Shown here: positions 16,527 to 25,021 of the stretch, in pieces
Layout: every line of letters begins with the position of its first letter
Numbering within the stretch: the stretch's first letter is position 1
Assembly: GCA_014360195.1 (NCBI GenBank)
Contig: JACIXY010000006.1
Location: 52,380 to 116,379, forward strand
Source: Bacillota bacterium
Lineage (GTDB): Bacteria; Bacillota; SHA-98; UBA4971
DNA length: 64,000 nucleotides
Reading direction: 5' to 3'
Translations under genes and position numbers: made by a program
Notes under the pieces: generated by a model
What the model was told of the DNA's origin: nothing
Seen by the model: only the letters and a program-made list of their open reading frames with translations
Databases searched by the model: none

Positions 16527-17780
16527 CTAACCACCCCACGTAACCTGCGCTCTGGCTTTCTCGCGCTCAGACAGGGCCTCGCCGTATACTTCCTGCGTTG
16601 CCCGAACCATTCCTTCTACCGAGAACCTCCGGTGGGCTTGTGTCCTTGCCCGCTCAGCCATGCGGGCAGCTTCCCGCGGGCGGAGCAGCAAGTCCCGGAG
16701 ACAAGCCGCAAGCGCGAGGTGGTCGCCGGGCGCGGCGAGCCACCCCATCCCGGGCGCGATGACTTCCTCTATCCCCGGGGTACGCGTGGCCACAACTGGG
16801 ACCCCGGCAGCCATCGCTTCGATGAGGGAGAGCGACATGCCTTCGGAAAGGCTTGGAAGCACGAAGACATCGATGGCCCTGTAGAAGGGCACGATGTCCT
16901 CAACAAAGCCTAGGAACTGCACCTGGCCGGACACCTCCAGCGTCTCCGCGAGTGCCTCGAGGTCGCCCCGCGCCGGACCGTCCCCGGCGACGAGGACCTG
17001 AGGCCGCAAGCCCCACCTCCGCAGGTGGGCGAGGGCGTGAAGAAGCACTCCGACGCCCTTATCCGGAATCAGCCGCACGACTGTGCCGACCAGGACCGTG
17101 TCCGGGTGATACCCCAAAATGCTCCGCGCTTGCGCGACCCTTTCGGGAGTTCGCGACCACCCGTCCCTGTCGCCTGCGAAGCGCTCGAGTGCCACGCCGT
17201 TTGGCACATGCCTGACTTTACCAGGCCCGAGCCCCGGGATGGACGAGTATTCGTCCCGAAGTGCTCGCGACACTGCGATGACGCGGTCCGTGACGCGCGC
17301 AAGCGCCCGCTCGAGGTAGCTGCAGAGATGCCCTTTTGGGGTGCCCCGAGTCCTCGCCAGGACGGAATTGTGGACCGTGTAAACGATGGCCGGCCTTCCT
17401 TCGCGCCCGGACGTCCGCGCAAGGCCTGTCCAGCGGGAGAGGCCAGAGCTTCGCTCCAGGAAATGCGCGGCCGCTCGACCGAGGGCCGCCGCCTTGAACC
17501 CGTGGAGGTGGCATATCTCAGGCTGGACCCGGCGGATGAGGCTGGCGAGCGCAAGCGCTTGAGCCACATCTCTGTGGGGAGCCAGGTCGCCTGGTATGGC
17601 GACGAGTTCGTGCTTCCCGCAGCACCGTTCGACGCACTCCACAATGCGGGCGTCCTCGGGCGACGCCACGACCACCTCGAACCTGTCGCGGTCGAGCCGC
17701 TCCACCAGGCTAGTGAGGTGCGTCCTCATGCCGCCTTCTGAAGGCCTCATCACATGGAGAACCCGCATCCTCTCCGCCAA
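16527..17780 (-). CDS. Family 4 (GT-B) glycosyltransferase
   Basis: 417 aa. The N-terminal domain starts MRVLHVMRPSEGGMRTHLTSLVERL and contains ICHLHGFKAAALGR and YTVHNS. The C-terminal domain has VGTVVRLIPDKGVGVLLHAL, VLVAGDGPARGDLEAL and the sugar-nucleotide site SLSEGMSLSLIEAMAAGVPVVAT with the E-x7-E pair. It transfers a sugar from an activated donor, probably to a cell-surface glycan or lipid. It is immediately upstream of the phosphatase-like membrane protein, which supports an envelope role. Donor and acceptor cannot be inferred. Confidence 0.9.
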   Translation of the reverse strand: MAERMRVLHVMRPSEGGMRTHLTSLVERLDRDRFEVVVASPEDARIVECVERCCGKHELVAIPGDLAPHRDVAQALALASLIRRVQPEICHLHGFKAAALGRAAAHFLERSSGLSRWTGLARTSGREGRPAIVYTVHNSVLARTRGTPKGHLCSYLERALARVTDRVIAVSRALRDEYSSIPGLGPGKVRHVPNGVALERFAGDRDGWSRTPERVAQARSILGYHPDTVLVGTVVRLIPDKGVGVLLHALAHLRRWGLRPQVLVAGDGPARGDLEALAETLEVSGQVQFLGFVEDIVPFYRAIDVFVLPSLSEGMSLSLIEAMAAGVPVVATRTPGIEEVIAPGMGWLAAPGDHLALAACLRDLLLRPREAARMAERARTQAHRRFSVEGMVRATQEVYGEALSEREKARAQVTWGG

Positions 17781-17837
17781 CTTTACAGCACCTCGACCTG
17801 TGTGCGGCTTTCTGGCTACGGTCCCCGCCGCGTTTCA

Positions 17838-18083
17838 GAGGGTGTGTTAGTTGTTGTCCGCCCCCCACTAAGTGAGGGTGCGTTAATCCTTGCGGGTTTT
17901 CCAGTAGTTGCTGGGTTGCCGGTGATTGCACGAAGGGTGTCAAAATCCGGCCACCTGCCCCCCGGTTCTTTCCCGCCTGCCTGGCTCTCTTGGCTCTTAG
18001 CTTATGCGCATGCCTGCGCAGGTATGCCCCCACCTGCCCCGGGCTCCGCTCCGGGCCGACTGCCGCTCCTAAGTGGGGGTGCG
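17838..18083 (+). repeat. Decayed cluster of CTAAGTGAGGG repeat ends (copy 2)
   Basis: The main copy starts at CTAAGTGAGGGTGCG (17868) and runs through TTTTCCAGTAGTTGCTGGG and TTGCCGGTG to about 17926, after which the right half is lost. A partial left end (GAGGGTGTGTTAGTTGTTGTCC) precedes it at 17838-17859. Another left-end remnant, CTAAGTGGGGGTGCG, lies at 18069-18083. This looks like nested or repeated insertion followed by decay. Confidence 0.65.
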
Positions 18084-18199
18084 CCAGGCTGGGTCCCCAG
18101 GCCGGGTCTTGTCAAGGCACCCCGTTTGGGGCGCCGTCACCGAGTGGAATGCCTGCAACGCTTCCCGAAAGTCGCATTTCCGCACCATCACCCAGAGTT

Positions 18200-18250
18200 G
18201 CCCCGAGCTCGAACTTCCAAGAGGCACACGCGCTCGACGGCACAGCGTCC
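18200..18250. repeat. Dispersed repeat R2, copy A
   Basis: The stretch GAGCTCGAACTTCC...ACGCGCTCGACGGCACAGCG is closely matched by AAGCTCGAACCTGC...ACGCGCTCGACGGCATAGCG at about 60428-60473. Both copies are followed within about 60-100 nt by a TATGGCA(T/C)GGCGCGCCC block. Nature unknown. Confidence 0.5.
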
Positions 18251-18297
18251 AGCCAAACACGGCGTGGGCACAGGCAATGTTCTAGTTTGGCGCTTGG

Positions 18298-19542
18298 CTA
18301 CCTATGGCATGGCGCGCCCAGCACGCCCGCCGCGACGAAGGGCTCGAGAGCTCTTTCGAGGATACCGTGGAGGTAGGCGATGAGCACGCCGTAGTTGACT
18401 ACAGGCACCCCGGCGGCCCTCACTCGGGCGATCCTATGCAGCATCTCCTTTCTGTTGATCATGCATCCCCCGCAATGCACCACCAGGTCAAAGCTTGCGA
18501 GGTCCTCCGGGAAACCCGTGCCTGCCGCCCAGGAGAACCGAAGCTTGCTGCCGACCTTTCGCTCGAGCCACGCCGGGATCTTGACCCTGCCGATATCGTC
18601 GCCGATCGGGTGATGAGTACAGGCCTCGGCGACGAGGACCCTTGCCCCCGGCTTGAGGCGCGCAACGTGGCGCGCGCCCTCGACGAGTGTGGCGAGGTCG
18701 CCCTTGTGGCGCGCGAAGAGGATGGAGAATGACGTAAGTGGGACGCTGCGTGGGACCTGCTCTGATACGGTCCCGAACGCTTGCGAGTCAGTCACGACGA
18801 GCGCCGGGCAAGCCTTGAGGTTCTCGATGGCGGCGCGGACCACGTTCTCCTTCACGACGATCGCCCGGGCGTCATGGTCGAGGAGGTCTCGCAGCGTCTG
18901 GACCTGCGGGAGGATGAGCCTGCCCTTGGGGGCCTCGATATCTACGGGTACCACGAGGACCACCGTGTCCCCGGGAGCCACGAGGTCCCCGATTATGGGT
19001 GGGCCATCCCAGTCCTTCGGGGCCTCCTCGATGATGCGCTCCTTGAGCGCACCTATCCCCTGCCCTGTTTTCGAACTTACCGGCACGAAGCTGATCCCGA
19101 GTTCCCTGCCCCAGACGTTGAGCATCGCGGTCTTCCAGGCGCCGTCGTGGCTGATGATGTCCATCTTGTTCGCCACCCCGATCACCGGGAGGCCGCGCTC
19201 ACGTATCTCGGCCACGATGGAGCGCTCGTACTCCCCGATACCGCGCGTCGCATCGGCCACCACGATGGCAAGGTCTGATTTCGCCAGCACCTGCCTGGTC
19301 CTCTGTACCCGGAGCTCGCCGAGTTCTCCGGTATCATCTATCCCGGCAGTGTCGATGATGACCACGGGCCCGACCGGGAGGATCTCCATGGCTTTGTACA
19401 CGGGGTCGGTGGTGGTGCCGGGGACGTCGGAGACGAGGGCGATGTCCTGGTTCGTGAGAGCGTTTATGAGACTCGACTTCCCCGCGTTCCGACGGCCGAA
19501 TATCGCTATATGCAGCCTGTTGCTGCGAGGAGTTGACTGCAC
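18298..19542 (-). CDS. hydF: [FeFe]-hydrogenase maturation GTPase HydF
   Basis: About 414 aa. HydF is the scaffold that carries the 2Fe precursor of the H-cluster and delivers it to the hydrogenase. The N-terminal GTPase domain has P-loop GRRNAGKSS, the G2/G3 region PGTTTDPVYK ... DTAG, and NKMD. The C-terminal cluster-binding domain has EACTHHP followed by HCGGCM, giving the expected Cys-His/Cys-x2-Cys ligands. A GTG at 19542 is preferred because GGGAGGGG then has correct spacing; the GTG at 19548 would overlap it. It is the last gene of hydE-hydG-hydF, 66 nt after hydG. Confidence 0.96.
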   Translation of the reverse strand: MQSTPRSNRLHIAIFGRRNAGKSSLINALTNQDIALVSDVPGTTTDPVYKAMEILPVGPVVIIDTAGIDDTGELGELRVQRTRQVLAKSDLAIVVADATRGIGEYERSIVAEIRERGLPVIGVANKMDIISHDGAWKTAMLNVWGRELGISFVPVSSKTGQGIGALKERIIEEAPKDWDGPPIIGDLVAPGDTVVLVVPVDIEAPKGRLILPQVQTLRDLLDHDARAIVVKENVVRAAIENLKACPALVVTDSQAFGTVSEQVPRSVPLTSFSILFARHKGDLATLVEGARHVARLKPGARVLVAEACTHHPIGDDIGRVKIPAWLERKVGSKLRFSWAAGTGFPEDLASFDLVVHCGGCMINRKEMLHRIARVRAAGVPVVNYGVLIAYLHGILERALEPFVAAGVLGAPCHR

Positions 19543-19608
19543 GCGCACCCCTCCCTCGGATTTGCATACGATGCCCGGGTGCTGCCCGCATCCGGGGGTA
19601 GCGCACCA

Positions 19609-21093
19609 TCAGAAGTAGAGGTCGCGCTCGCCGCGCTCCAGTCTGGCTAGGCGCGCCACGGTCTCCTGCCGAACTTTCGGCGACGGGATCATCTCAAGAT
19701 GCTGCCTTATAGCCTCCTCTCCCGCCTGCCTGGTCTCGTCCGACGCGTAGTCGAGGAGGTACTCCTTGAACGTTAGGATAGCGTTGGGCTGGCAGAGGTT
19801 CTGGATCTCGCCGGTCTTGGCGAACTGCATGAACCTGTCCCCGGTGCGGCCCTTCCTGTAGCAGGCCGTACAGTAGCTCGGGATGTAACCTGAGCGGGCA
19901 AGGCTTGCGATGATCTCGTCCGGGCTTCGGTGGTCGTCCACGGCGAACTGGGCGCTGTCGTCGCTTTTGTCCGTGGTTGTGGCCGCGGCCGTGTCGGCGG
20001 CCGCATTCGCGGCGCCCGTGCTCGCGCCGCAAGGCGCTCCGTCCCCGCCGCCAGGGCTCTCCTTCCTGTATGCCCCGACGCCTGTGCGCGACCCTGCGCT
20101 GATCTGGGAGATGCCCACGGCGAAAACCTCGTCGCGGAACCCCGGCCGCTCGCGGGTGGAGAGGATCATCCCGGTGTACGGAACGGCCAGGCGCAGGATT
20201 GCGACGAGTTTCTTGAAGTCCCTGTCGCTCACGAGGTGCGGGAACCTTGCGAGCGTAACCCCGCGTGCCGGCCTCAACCTTGGGACTGATATGGTGTGCG
20301 GGCCGACGCCAAACGTGGTATCGAGGTGGAGCGCGTGGTAGAGCAATCCGAGGACCTCGAACTTGTAGTCATACAGGCCGAAGAGGACGCCGATACCCAC
20401 GTCATCGATCCCCGCCTCCATGGCCCGGTCCATGGCGCCGAGGTGCCAGTCGTAGTCGGCCTTTGGACCGGACGGGTGCATCGCCGCGTAGGTCGGCCGG
20501 TGGTAGGTTTCCTGGAAGAGCACATATGTGCCGATCTTCGCGGCTTTGAGACGCCTGTAATTCTCTACGGTGGTGGCAGCGATGTTCACGTTGACGCGGC
20601 GGATGCTCCCATTGCCCACTTTCGTCTCGTAGATGGTCTCGATGACCTCTTCGATGTAGTCCATGGGGCAGTTTACCGGATCTTCGCCACACTCGAGCGC
20701 CAGCCGCTTGTGCCCCATGGACTCGAGCACTTTGACTTCCTCAACGATCTCATCTTTCGTCAGCCTGCGACGGACGAAGTTGTTGTCGCGCCGGTAACCG
20801 CAGTAGACGCAGTTGTTCACGCAGAAGTTGGAGAAGTAAAGCGGCGCGAAAAGCACCAGGCGCTTGCCGTATATCCTCTCCTTGACCTCGCGCGCGGTTT
20901 CATAGAGCACGGTGAGAGAGTCCTCGTTCGTGACGTGGAGGAGCCTCGCGACCTCGCGGGGAGAAATGCCTCTTGCCTCGCGCGCCTTGTCCGCGATATC
21001 CTGCACCTCACGAATATCGGGCTCGGTCGCGTCCTCGAGAAGACGTTCGATCTCCTCGTGGGGGATAAAATCACACGTCGCCCTTGCCACCAT
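19609..21093 (-). CDS. hydG: [FeFe]-hydrogenase maturase HydG (radical SAM tyrosine lyase)
   Basis: 494 aa from the ATG at 21093, which follows GGAGGTGA at 7 nt. HydG splits tyrosine to give CO and CN ligands for the H-cluster. It has the radical-SAM CVNNCVYC (C91, C95, C98) and the diagnostic C-terminal C-x2-C-x22-C (CTAC at about 408-411 and C434). Between the conserved GVGAYRKE and the DDHRSPDEI region sits a 35-40 residue Gly/Ala/Thr-rich insertion (about 345-382, including AANAAADTAAATTTDKS) not typical of HydG. Codon use in the insertion is repetitive. The gap to hydE is 421 nt, long for an operon. Confidence 0.97.
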   Translation of the reverse strand: MVARATCDFIPHEEIERLLEDATEPDIREVQDIADKAREARGISPREVARLLHVTNEDSLTVLYETAREVKERIYGKRLVLFAPLYFSNFCVNNCVYCGYRRDNNFVRRRLTKDEIVEEVKVLESMGHKRLALECGEDPVNCPMDYIEEVIETIYETKVGNGSIRRVNVNIAATTVENYRRLKAAKIGTYVLFQETYHRPTYAAMHPSGPKADYDWHLGAMDRAMEAGIDDVGIGVLFGLYDYKFEVLGLLYHALHLDTTFGVGPHTISVPRLRPARGVTLARFPHLVSDRDFKKLVAILRLAVPYTGMILSTRERPGFRDEVFAVGISQISAGSRTGVGAYRKESPGGGDGAPCGASTGAANAAADTAAATTTDKSDDSAQFAVDDHRSPDEIIASLARSGYIPSYCTACYRKGRTGDRFMQFAKTGEIQNLCQPNAILTFKEYLLDYASDETRQAGEEAIRQHLEMIPSPKVRQETVARLARLERGERDLYF

Positions 21094-21514
21094 GAGATAA
21101 TCACCTCCGGCCTTGTCTATGCACAGAATGTGCCGCACGACGCTGCGACCGCGCGGCGAACCTCAGCTGAGAGTAACTACCCCAACCCAAGAGGTTACAG
21201 CCGTCGTTGCAAGCGTCTATCATGGAGTTCCCGGCGTCCCACTCCGCGGTAGGCGCCCCAACTGCAACGCATCGGAGTAGCCTACGGCAAGCGGGGTTCT
21301 GGCAGCTTCTAACCTGTCAGGAGGCCAGTCCAAGCCCCTAGATTCGGGCCTGGCCACCTGGCCGCTTTCCTTCTCGGGGACTACCCCCGGACTGTATGCA
21401 GCAGTCCAGGTACCGTACCCCCCTCCCTACCTTGTCCGGCAGTCAGCACAACCGCTGCCCCCTCGCGCCGGCCGCAGCTCCTCGTTGTACTCCCGTTCCT
21501 TGTTGTACTCCGGT
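21094..21514. other. Long hydE-hydG intergenic region
   Basis: No conserved gene was recognised. Directly after hydE a short minus-strand reading frame encodes EPEYNKEREYNEELRPARG and ends with CADCRTR. It has no clear start and may be a hydE tail remnant or a tiny ORF. The rest is GC-rich with no obvious terminator, so read-through from hydE to hydG is possible. Confidence 0.35.
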
Positions 21515-22669
21515 TCAATGCGCCGAAATATCGGCAACCCGGGTAGGCAGGGCCCACTCGGGCTTCGGACTGTGGCCGCAAGTCTCGGAAACCGGCCTGC
21601 CGAGACTCGAGAGCATGGTTCGAATCTCGGCGATTCCACCGTCCTCCGGCGCGCGAAGCGCGATGCTCCCCGGATATATCTCGTAGAGGCGCCGAAATTC
21701 CAGCGGAGTGACGTTGGGCATGATCACATTGGCGCCGCAGGAGAGTCCCATGCGCCTCCCGTCCGGGTGCAGGGTAGCGAGGGCCGTCGTCGCAGGAAGG
21801 TGCGCGAGAGGCAGCGCAAGCCTGGCTACGGCGAGAGCCTTCAGGGACATAGCGAGGTCTCCTGGTGGACACGAAGCGAGCGGCGTATCTGGATGGGGTA
21901 TGAACGGGCCGATCCCTGCCATCTCCACATCAAGCGTGCGAAGCAGCATGATGTCCTTTGCGAGTGTCTGAACGGTCTGGCCGGGGAGGCCGATTATGTT
22001 CCCCGATCCCACCTGGAACCCGAGGTCGCGAAGGTGCGCCAGGCACTCGAGGCGGCCCTCAAGGGTCATGCCTGGATGGAGCCTCCTGTAAAGGTCGGGG
22101 TCGGCGGTCTCGTGCTTGAGGAGAAACCTGTCGGCCCCGGCTTGCCTCATGACCGCGTACTCTTTCCGCGAACGTTCGCCCACGGAAAGCGTCACCGCCA
22201 CAGCGGCGGTCCGCTTGATCCCTTCGACCATCCGCGCGATGTCATCGGCGCGGTAGTGAAAATCGTCGCCGGACTGCAACACGATCGTCCTGTAGCCTGC
22301 CGCTGCAGCTTTTGCTGCGACTTTCAGGACCTCGTCGATACTCATACGGTACCGGAGGAGCCTTCTGTTGTCGCGCCGAAGACCGCAGTAAAGACAGTTT
22401 CGCACGCAGTAATTGGAAAACTCAATGATTCCGCGAAGGTGGACGGCGTCTCCCATGAAATGCTTCCGAACCTTATCCGCAAGGGCGAAGACGGTTTGCT
22501 GCTCCTGCGGGCCCGTGTCGAGGAGCGCGACGATGTCGTCCTCGGTCAGTTCTTCCCCCGGGAGCGGACTTGTGACCGCGCTGACCTCCGGTGCCCGTGC
22601 CTCGGGACAATCAGGCCCCAGGGCGTCCCGGACTTTCTTGACTGCGCTCGCGAAGTTGTGCTCGGTCAT
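21515..22669 (-). CDS. hydE: [FeFe]-hydrogenase maturase HydE (radical SAM)
   Basis: 384 aa from the ATG at 22669, which follows GGAGAGGG. HydE is a radical-SAM enzyme in assembly of the 2Fe subcluster and acts on the HydG product. The cluster motif is CVRNCLYC (C88, C92, C95), followed by GLRRDNRRLLRYRMS. Later conserved blocks include RTIVLQSGDD, RFLLKHETADPDLY, VGSGNIIGLPGQT and GPFIPHPDTPLA. It is the first gene of the maturation cluster and has a leader of about 470 nt. No hydrogenase structural subunit is in this window. Confidence 0.96.
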   Translation of the reverse strand: MTEHNFASAVKKVRDALGPDCPEARAPEVSAVTSPLPGEELTEDDIVALLDTGPQEQQTVFALADKVRKHFMGDAVHLRGIIEFSNYCVRNCLYCGLRRDNRRLLRYRMSIDEVLKVAAKAAAAGYRTIVLQSGDDFHYRADDIARMVEGIKRTAAVAVTLSVGERSRKEYAVMRQAGADRFLLKHETADPDLYRRLHPGMTLEGRLECLAHLRDLGFQVGSGNIIGLPGQTVQTLAKDIMLLRTLDVEMAGIGPFIPHPDTPLASCPPGDLAMSLKALAVARLALPLAHLPATTALATLHPDGRRMGLSCGANVIMPNVTPLEFRRLYEIYPGSIALRAPEDGGIAEIRTMLSSLGRPVSETCGHSPKPEWALPTRVADISAH

Positions 22670-23137
22670 CTGGGACCCTCTCCTCTCGCGGCCTCTCGCC
22701 AGGGACCGTCGACATCGTATGCTCCCCGGGGACCGTGTTCGCGTTCTTCCTCCGCCCCGCCTTGCCCCGCGCGCGTGCCCCGGTGGGCAGCCCTGTGTGC
22801 CCGCGACGTCGCACGCGGTGAGGCCGGGTGCCCTGCTCCAGCCGGTGCACCTGTTCCGACGGCACCCGACAGAGTGCCGTTGCATGCAAAATGCTGTTGC
22901 ATATGAAGAGCCCGCCTCCCTGTTGGAGACGGGCTCTTGAGATCGAGCACATTGTCGCGTGGCAATTGCCGACACTCAGGCGCCTCCCCTTGCACTCAGG
23001 CAATCCCTCCACTCAGGGACGGCGAAAACCTCTTCAATTGGCTCCTGGTGCACCGCCGCGCCCTCCGGCCCGGGCCCGACTTCCATGTTCCGACAGGCGC
23101 CCCGACCGTCAGGATTCAGGCGATTGTGCGTCCTCTC
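22670..23137 (-). promoter_or_regulatory. Long structured leader of the hyd maturation genes
   Basis: The predicted transcript starts near 23137 and runs about 470 nt to hydE without a coding-like ORF. It contains a strong hairpin AAGAGCCCG...CGGGCTCTT (22906-22938), a TTGCATGCAA palindrome (22880-22889), and a CGGCAC...GTGCCG hairpin (about 22858-22880). No known riboswitch consensus was recognised. Confidence 0.4.
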
Positions 23138-23143
23138 ACATGT

Positions 23144-23172
23144 ATTGTATTAAACATCCGCGAAGAGATCAA
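23144..23172 (-). promoter_or_regulatory. Candidate promoter of hydE-hydG-hydF
   Basis: On the minus strand TTGATC (plus 23167-23172) and TACAAT (plus 23144-23149) are spaced by exactly 17 bp. Confidence 0.6.
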
Positions 23173-23241
23173 CCACCTGGGCCATAAATCGCACCGAGGA
23201 CAAGGGGCCGTGAGCCTGGCAAACCAGGTGAGTCGGGTCGG

Positions 23242-24255
23242 CTACCCGAACAACCACGACGCCAGGCCTACGGCTACCCCGGCCGCCGCCACGATAGTGC
23301 CGACTATCCACCGAGCGGTGCTGTGTAACTCCCTGTGTAGCGCATCAATCTTAGCATCAAGCACGTCAAACTTTCTATCGACGGCAGCAAAGCGGTCATC
23401 TGTCTTCTTTTCCGCCGTAGCAAAGCGATCACTTGTCTGCTTTTCCGCCACGGCAAAGCTATCATCTATCTTCCTCTCCAACGCGGTGAAGCGGTCGTCT
23501 GTCTTCTTCTCTGCCGCAGTGAAGCGGCCATCCGTTTTCTTTTCGAACCCGGTGAAGCGATCGTCCGTCTTCTTCTCTGTCGCAGCGAAGCGCTCATCCA
23601 TCTTCCTTTCGAACTCGGTGAAGAGATCATCCGTCTTCTTCTCTGCTGCAGCGAAACGGTCATCCATCTTCTTTTCGAACTCGGTGAAGTGATCATCCGT
23701 CTTCCTCTCTGCCGCAGCGAAGCGGTCACCCATCTTCTTTTCGAACTCGGTGAAGTGATCATCTGTCTTCTTCTCTGCCGCAGCGAAGCGCTCATCCATC
23801 TTCCTTTCGAACTCGGTGAAGCGATCATCCGTCTTCCTCTCTGCCGCAGTGAAGCGGTCATCCATCTTCTTTTCGAACTCGGTGAAGAGATCATCCGTCT
23901 TCTTCTCTGCCGCAGTGAAGCGGTCATCCATCTCTTGGTGTAGACGGTCAAACCGCCTGTCCACCGTGGAAAAGCGATCTTCCATCTCTTGGTGCAGGCG
24001 ATCAAACCTGCCGTCGATTGCTGCAAGGCGGGTATCCATCTTCGTGTCCGCTGCGATAAAACGATGATTCATCTCCTGGCGCAGCTCATCGCTCCTGGTA
24101 TCGATTTTCTCGTGGAGCCTCTCGACCTTGTCGTCGAGCTTGCCCAGCTGTTGCATGATCATATTGAAGGGGTCGAAGGACGCCCGAAAGAACATCCCTT
24201 GTTCCTCGCTCCCTGCAGCCAGTTGCTTTCTGGTTTCGCTCTCGGCCACGATCAA
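23242..24255 (-). CDS. Hendecad-repeat coiled-coil protein with C-terminal membrane anchor
   Basis: 337 aa. A TTG start at 24255 follows GAGGAGGGGG by about 6 nt; a GTG two codons later is possible. Residues about 85-305 are tandem 11-residue repeats alternating DRFTAAEKKTD and DRFTEFEKKMD types, so the unit is 22 aa (66 bp). This predicts a long right-handed or straight coiled coil. The C-terminal about 20 residues (WIVGTIVAAAGVAVGLASWLFG) form one transmembrane helix, giving a tail-anchored rod. A candidate promoter TTGCGC-17-TAACAT lies at plus 24277-24305. Function unknown; DUF1640/CCDC90-like and phage-type rod proteins have similar hendecads. Confidence 0.85.
   Translation of the reverse strand: MIVAESETRKQLAAGSEEQGMFFRASFDPFNMIMQQLGKLDDKVERLHEKIDTRSDELRQEMNHRFIAADTKMDTRLAAIDGRFDRLHQEMEDRFSTVDRRFDRLHQEMDDRFTAAEKKTDDLFTEFEKKMDDRFTAAERKTDDRFTEFERKMDERFAAAEKKTDDHFTEFEKKMGDRFAAAERKTDDHFTEFEKKMDDRFAAAEKKTDDLFTEFERKMDERFAATEKKTDDRFTGFEKKTDGRFTAAEKKTDDRFTALERKIDDSFAVAEKQTSDRFATAEKKTDDRFAAVDRKFDVLDAKIDALHRELHSTARWIVGTIVAAAGVAVGLASWLFG
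23466..23932 (-). repeat. 66-bp tandem DNA repeats within the coiled-coil gene
   Basis: GAACTCGGTGAAG recurs at 23611, 23677 and 23743 and onward with exact 66-bp spacing. Units are nearly identical even at silent positions. That implies recent duplication or gene conversion, and the number of units may vary between strains. Confidence 0.85.
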
Positions 24256-24342
24256 GTCGCCCCCTCCTCTACCCAGATGTTACCACGAGCACGTGCCTGG
24301 CGCAATCCCTGGGACCGAGAATCATCCTTTTAGGGGAACTCC

Positions 24343-24885
24343 TTGGAGGCGCCCCTGACGAGGCGGGTTCTTCAGGTTCCGAGGGTTCACGCTATCGCAT
24401 ATGCTGGTACAGGATGGGGGTGGACACGGGTGCTGGGCCGGCTTGCAAGACTCATGAAGCAGCCTATCGGTTGGGCCGGTAAGGCCGTCCTCAGACGGCG
24501 CAGGTCTCGGGACCGTTCCCTCGACACGGTCCAGATCGCCGAGCCTGTCCACGTGACGAGGAGACAGGGGCCGGTGGTTGGGCGTCCCCTGGGGACGGAC
24601 GGCACGCCGGAAGCTGCCCACTTGAAGCGGGGCAGAGAAAGGCTATGCGGCCCGGTCACGCTTGACGAGGTCGGCATGGCCCTGGGCGAGCTGAACATGT
24701 CAATGCGCCGGTGGTTCACGTCCAGCCTCCCACACGAGGTCTCCGTGTTCATTCCCCACGCCGAGGTGCGCATCCGCAAGAGCCGCGGCGTACAGGAAAC
24801 CGAGTTGGTGCTCGAGAGCATCACCATCGTGCACTCGCCGCGTCTTCCAGTGAGACCCAGAGAAACACCCGGGCAGCGTGAGTAG
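24343..24885 (+). CDS. Hypothetical protein, divergent from the coiled-coil gene
   Basis: 180 aa from a TTG after AGGGGAAC; a GTG at 24430 would give 151 aa. Third codon positions are strongly GC-biased, which supports coding. The first part is basic and helical (RVLGRLARLMKQPIGWAGK). The C-terminal part looks like a folded beta/alpha domain (LGELNMSMRRWFTSSLPHEVS, HAEVRIRKSRG, ETELVLESITIVHS). No family was recognised. A decayed partial paralogue lies at about 30740-30904. Confidence 0.55.
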   Translation: MEAPLTRRVLQVPRVHAIAYAGTGWGWTRVLGRLARLMKQPIGWAGKAVLRRRRSRDRSLDTVQIAEPVHVTRRQGPVVGRPLGTDGTPEAAHLKRGRERLCGPVTLDEVGMALGELNMSMRRWFTSSLPHEVSVFIPHAEVRIRKSRGVQETELVLESITIVHSPRLPVRPRETPGQRE

Positions 24886-25021
24886 GCGATAAGCCCCCAC
24901 GGCGGGGGACACGGCTCTTTGACAGCTTCCCTCGGCGGCTGTGAACTCCCGAATGATGGCAAGGACTTACATCTTACAGTACAGTCGCAGACGTCATCGA
25001 CGACGCATGTCGTTGTTCACA

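Noticed and set aside
21427..21639. Small minus-strand ORF ending CADCRTR after hydE
   Set aside because: The front half is antiparallel overlap with the hydE end in another frame. No ribosome site; only the last 30 codons look protein-like.
21485..22906. 473-codon plus-strand ORF over hydE
   Set aside because: Antisense shadow of hydE; no ribosome site, no recognisable domain.
23466..23932. 66-bp repeats considered as a CRISPR array
   Set aside because: Units are contiguous, in frame and without unique spacers; they encode a coiled coil.
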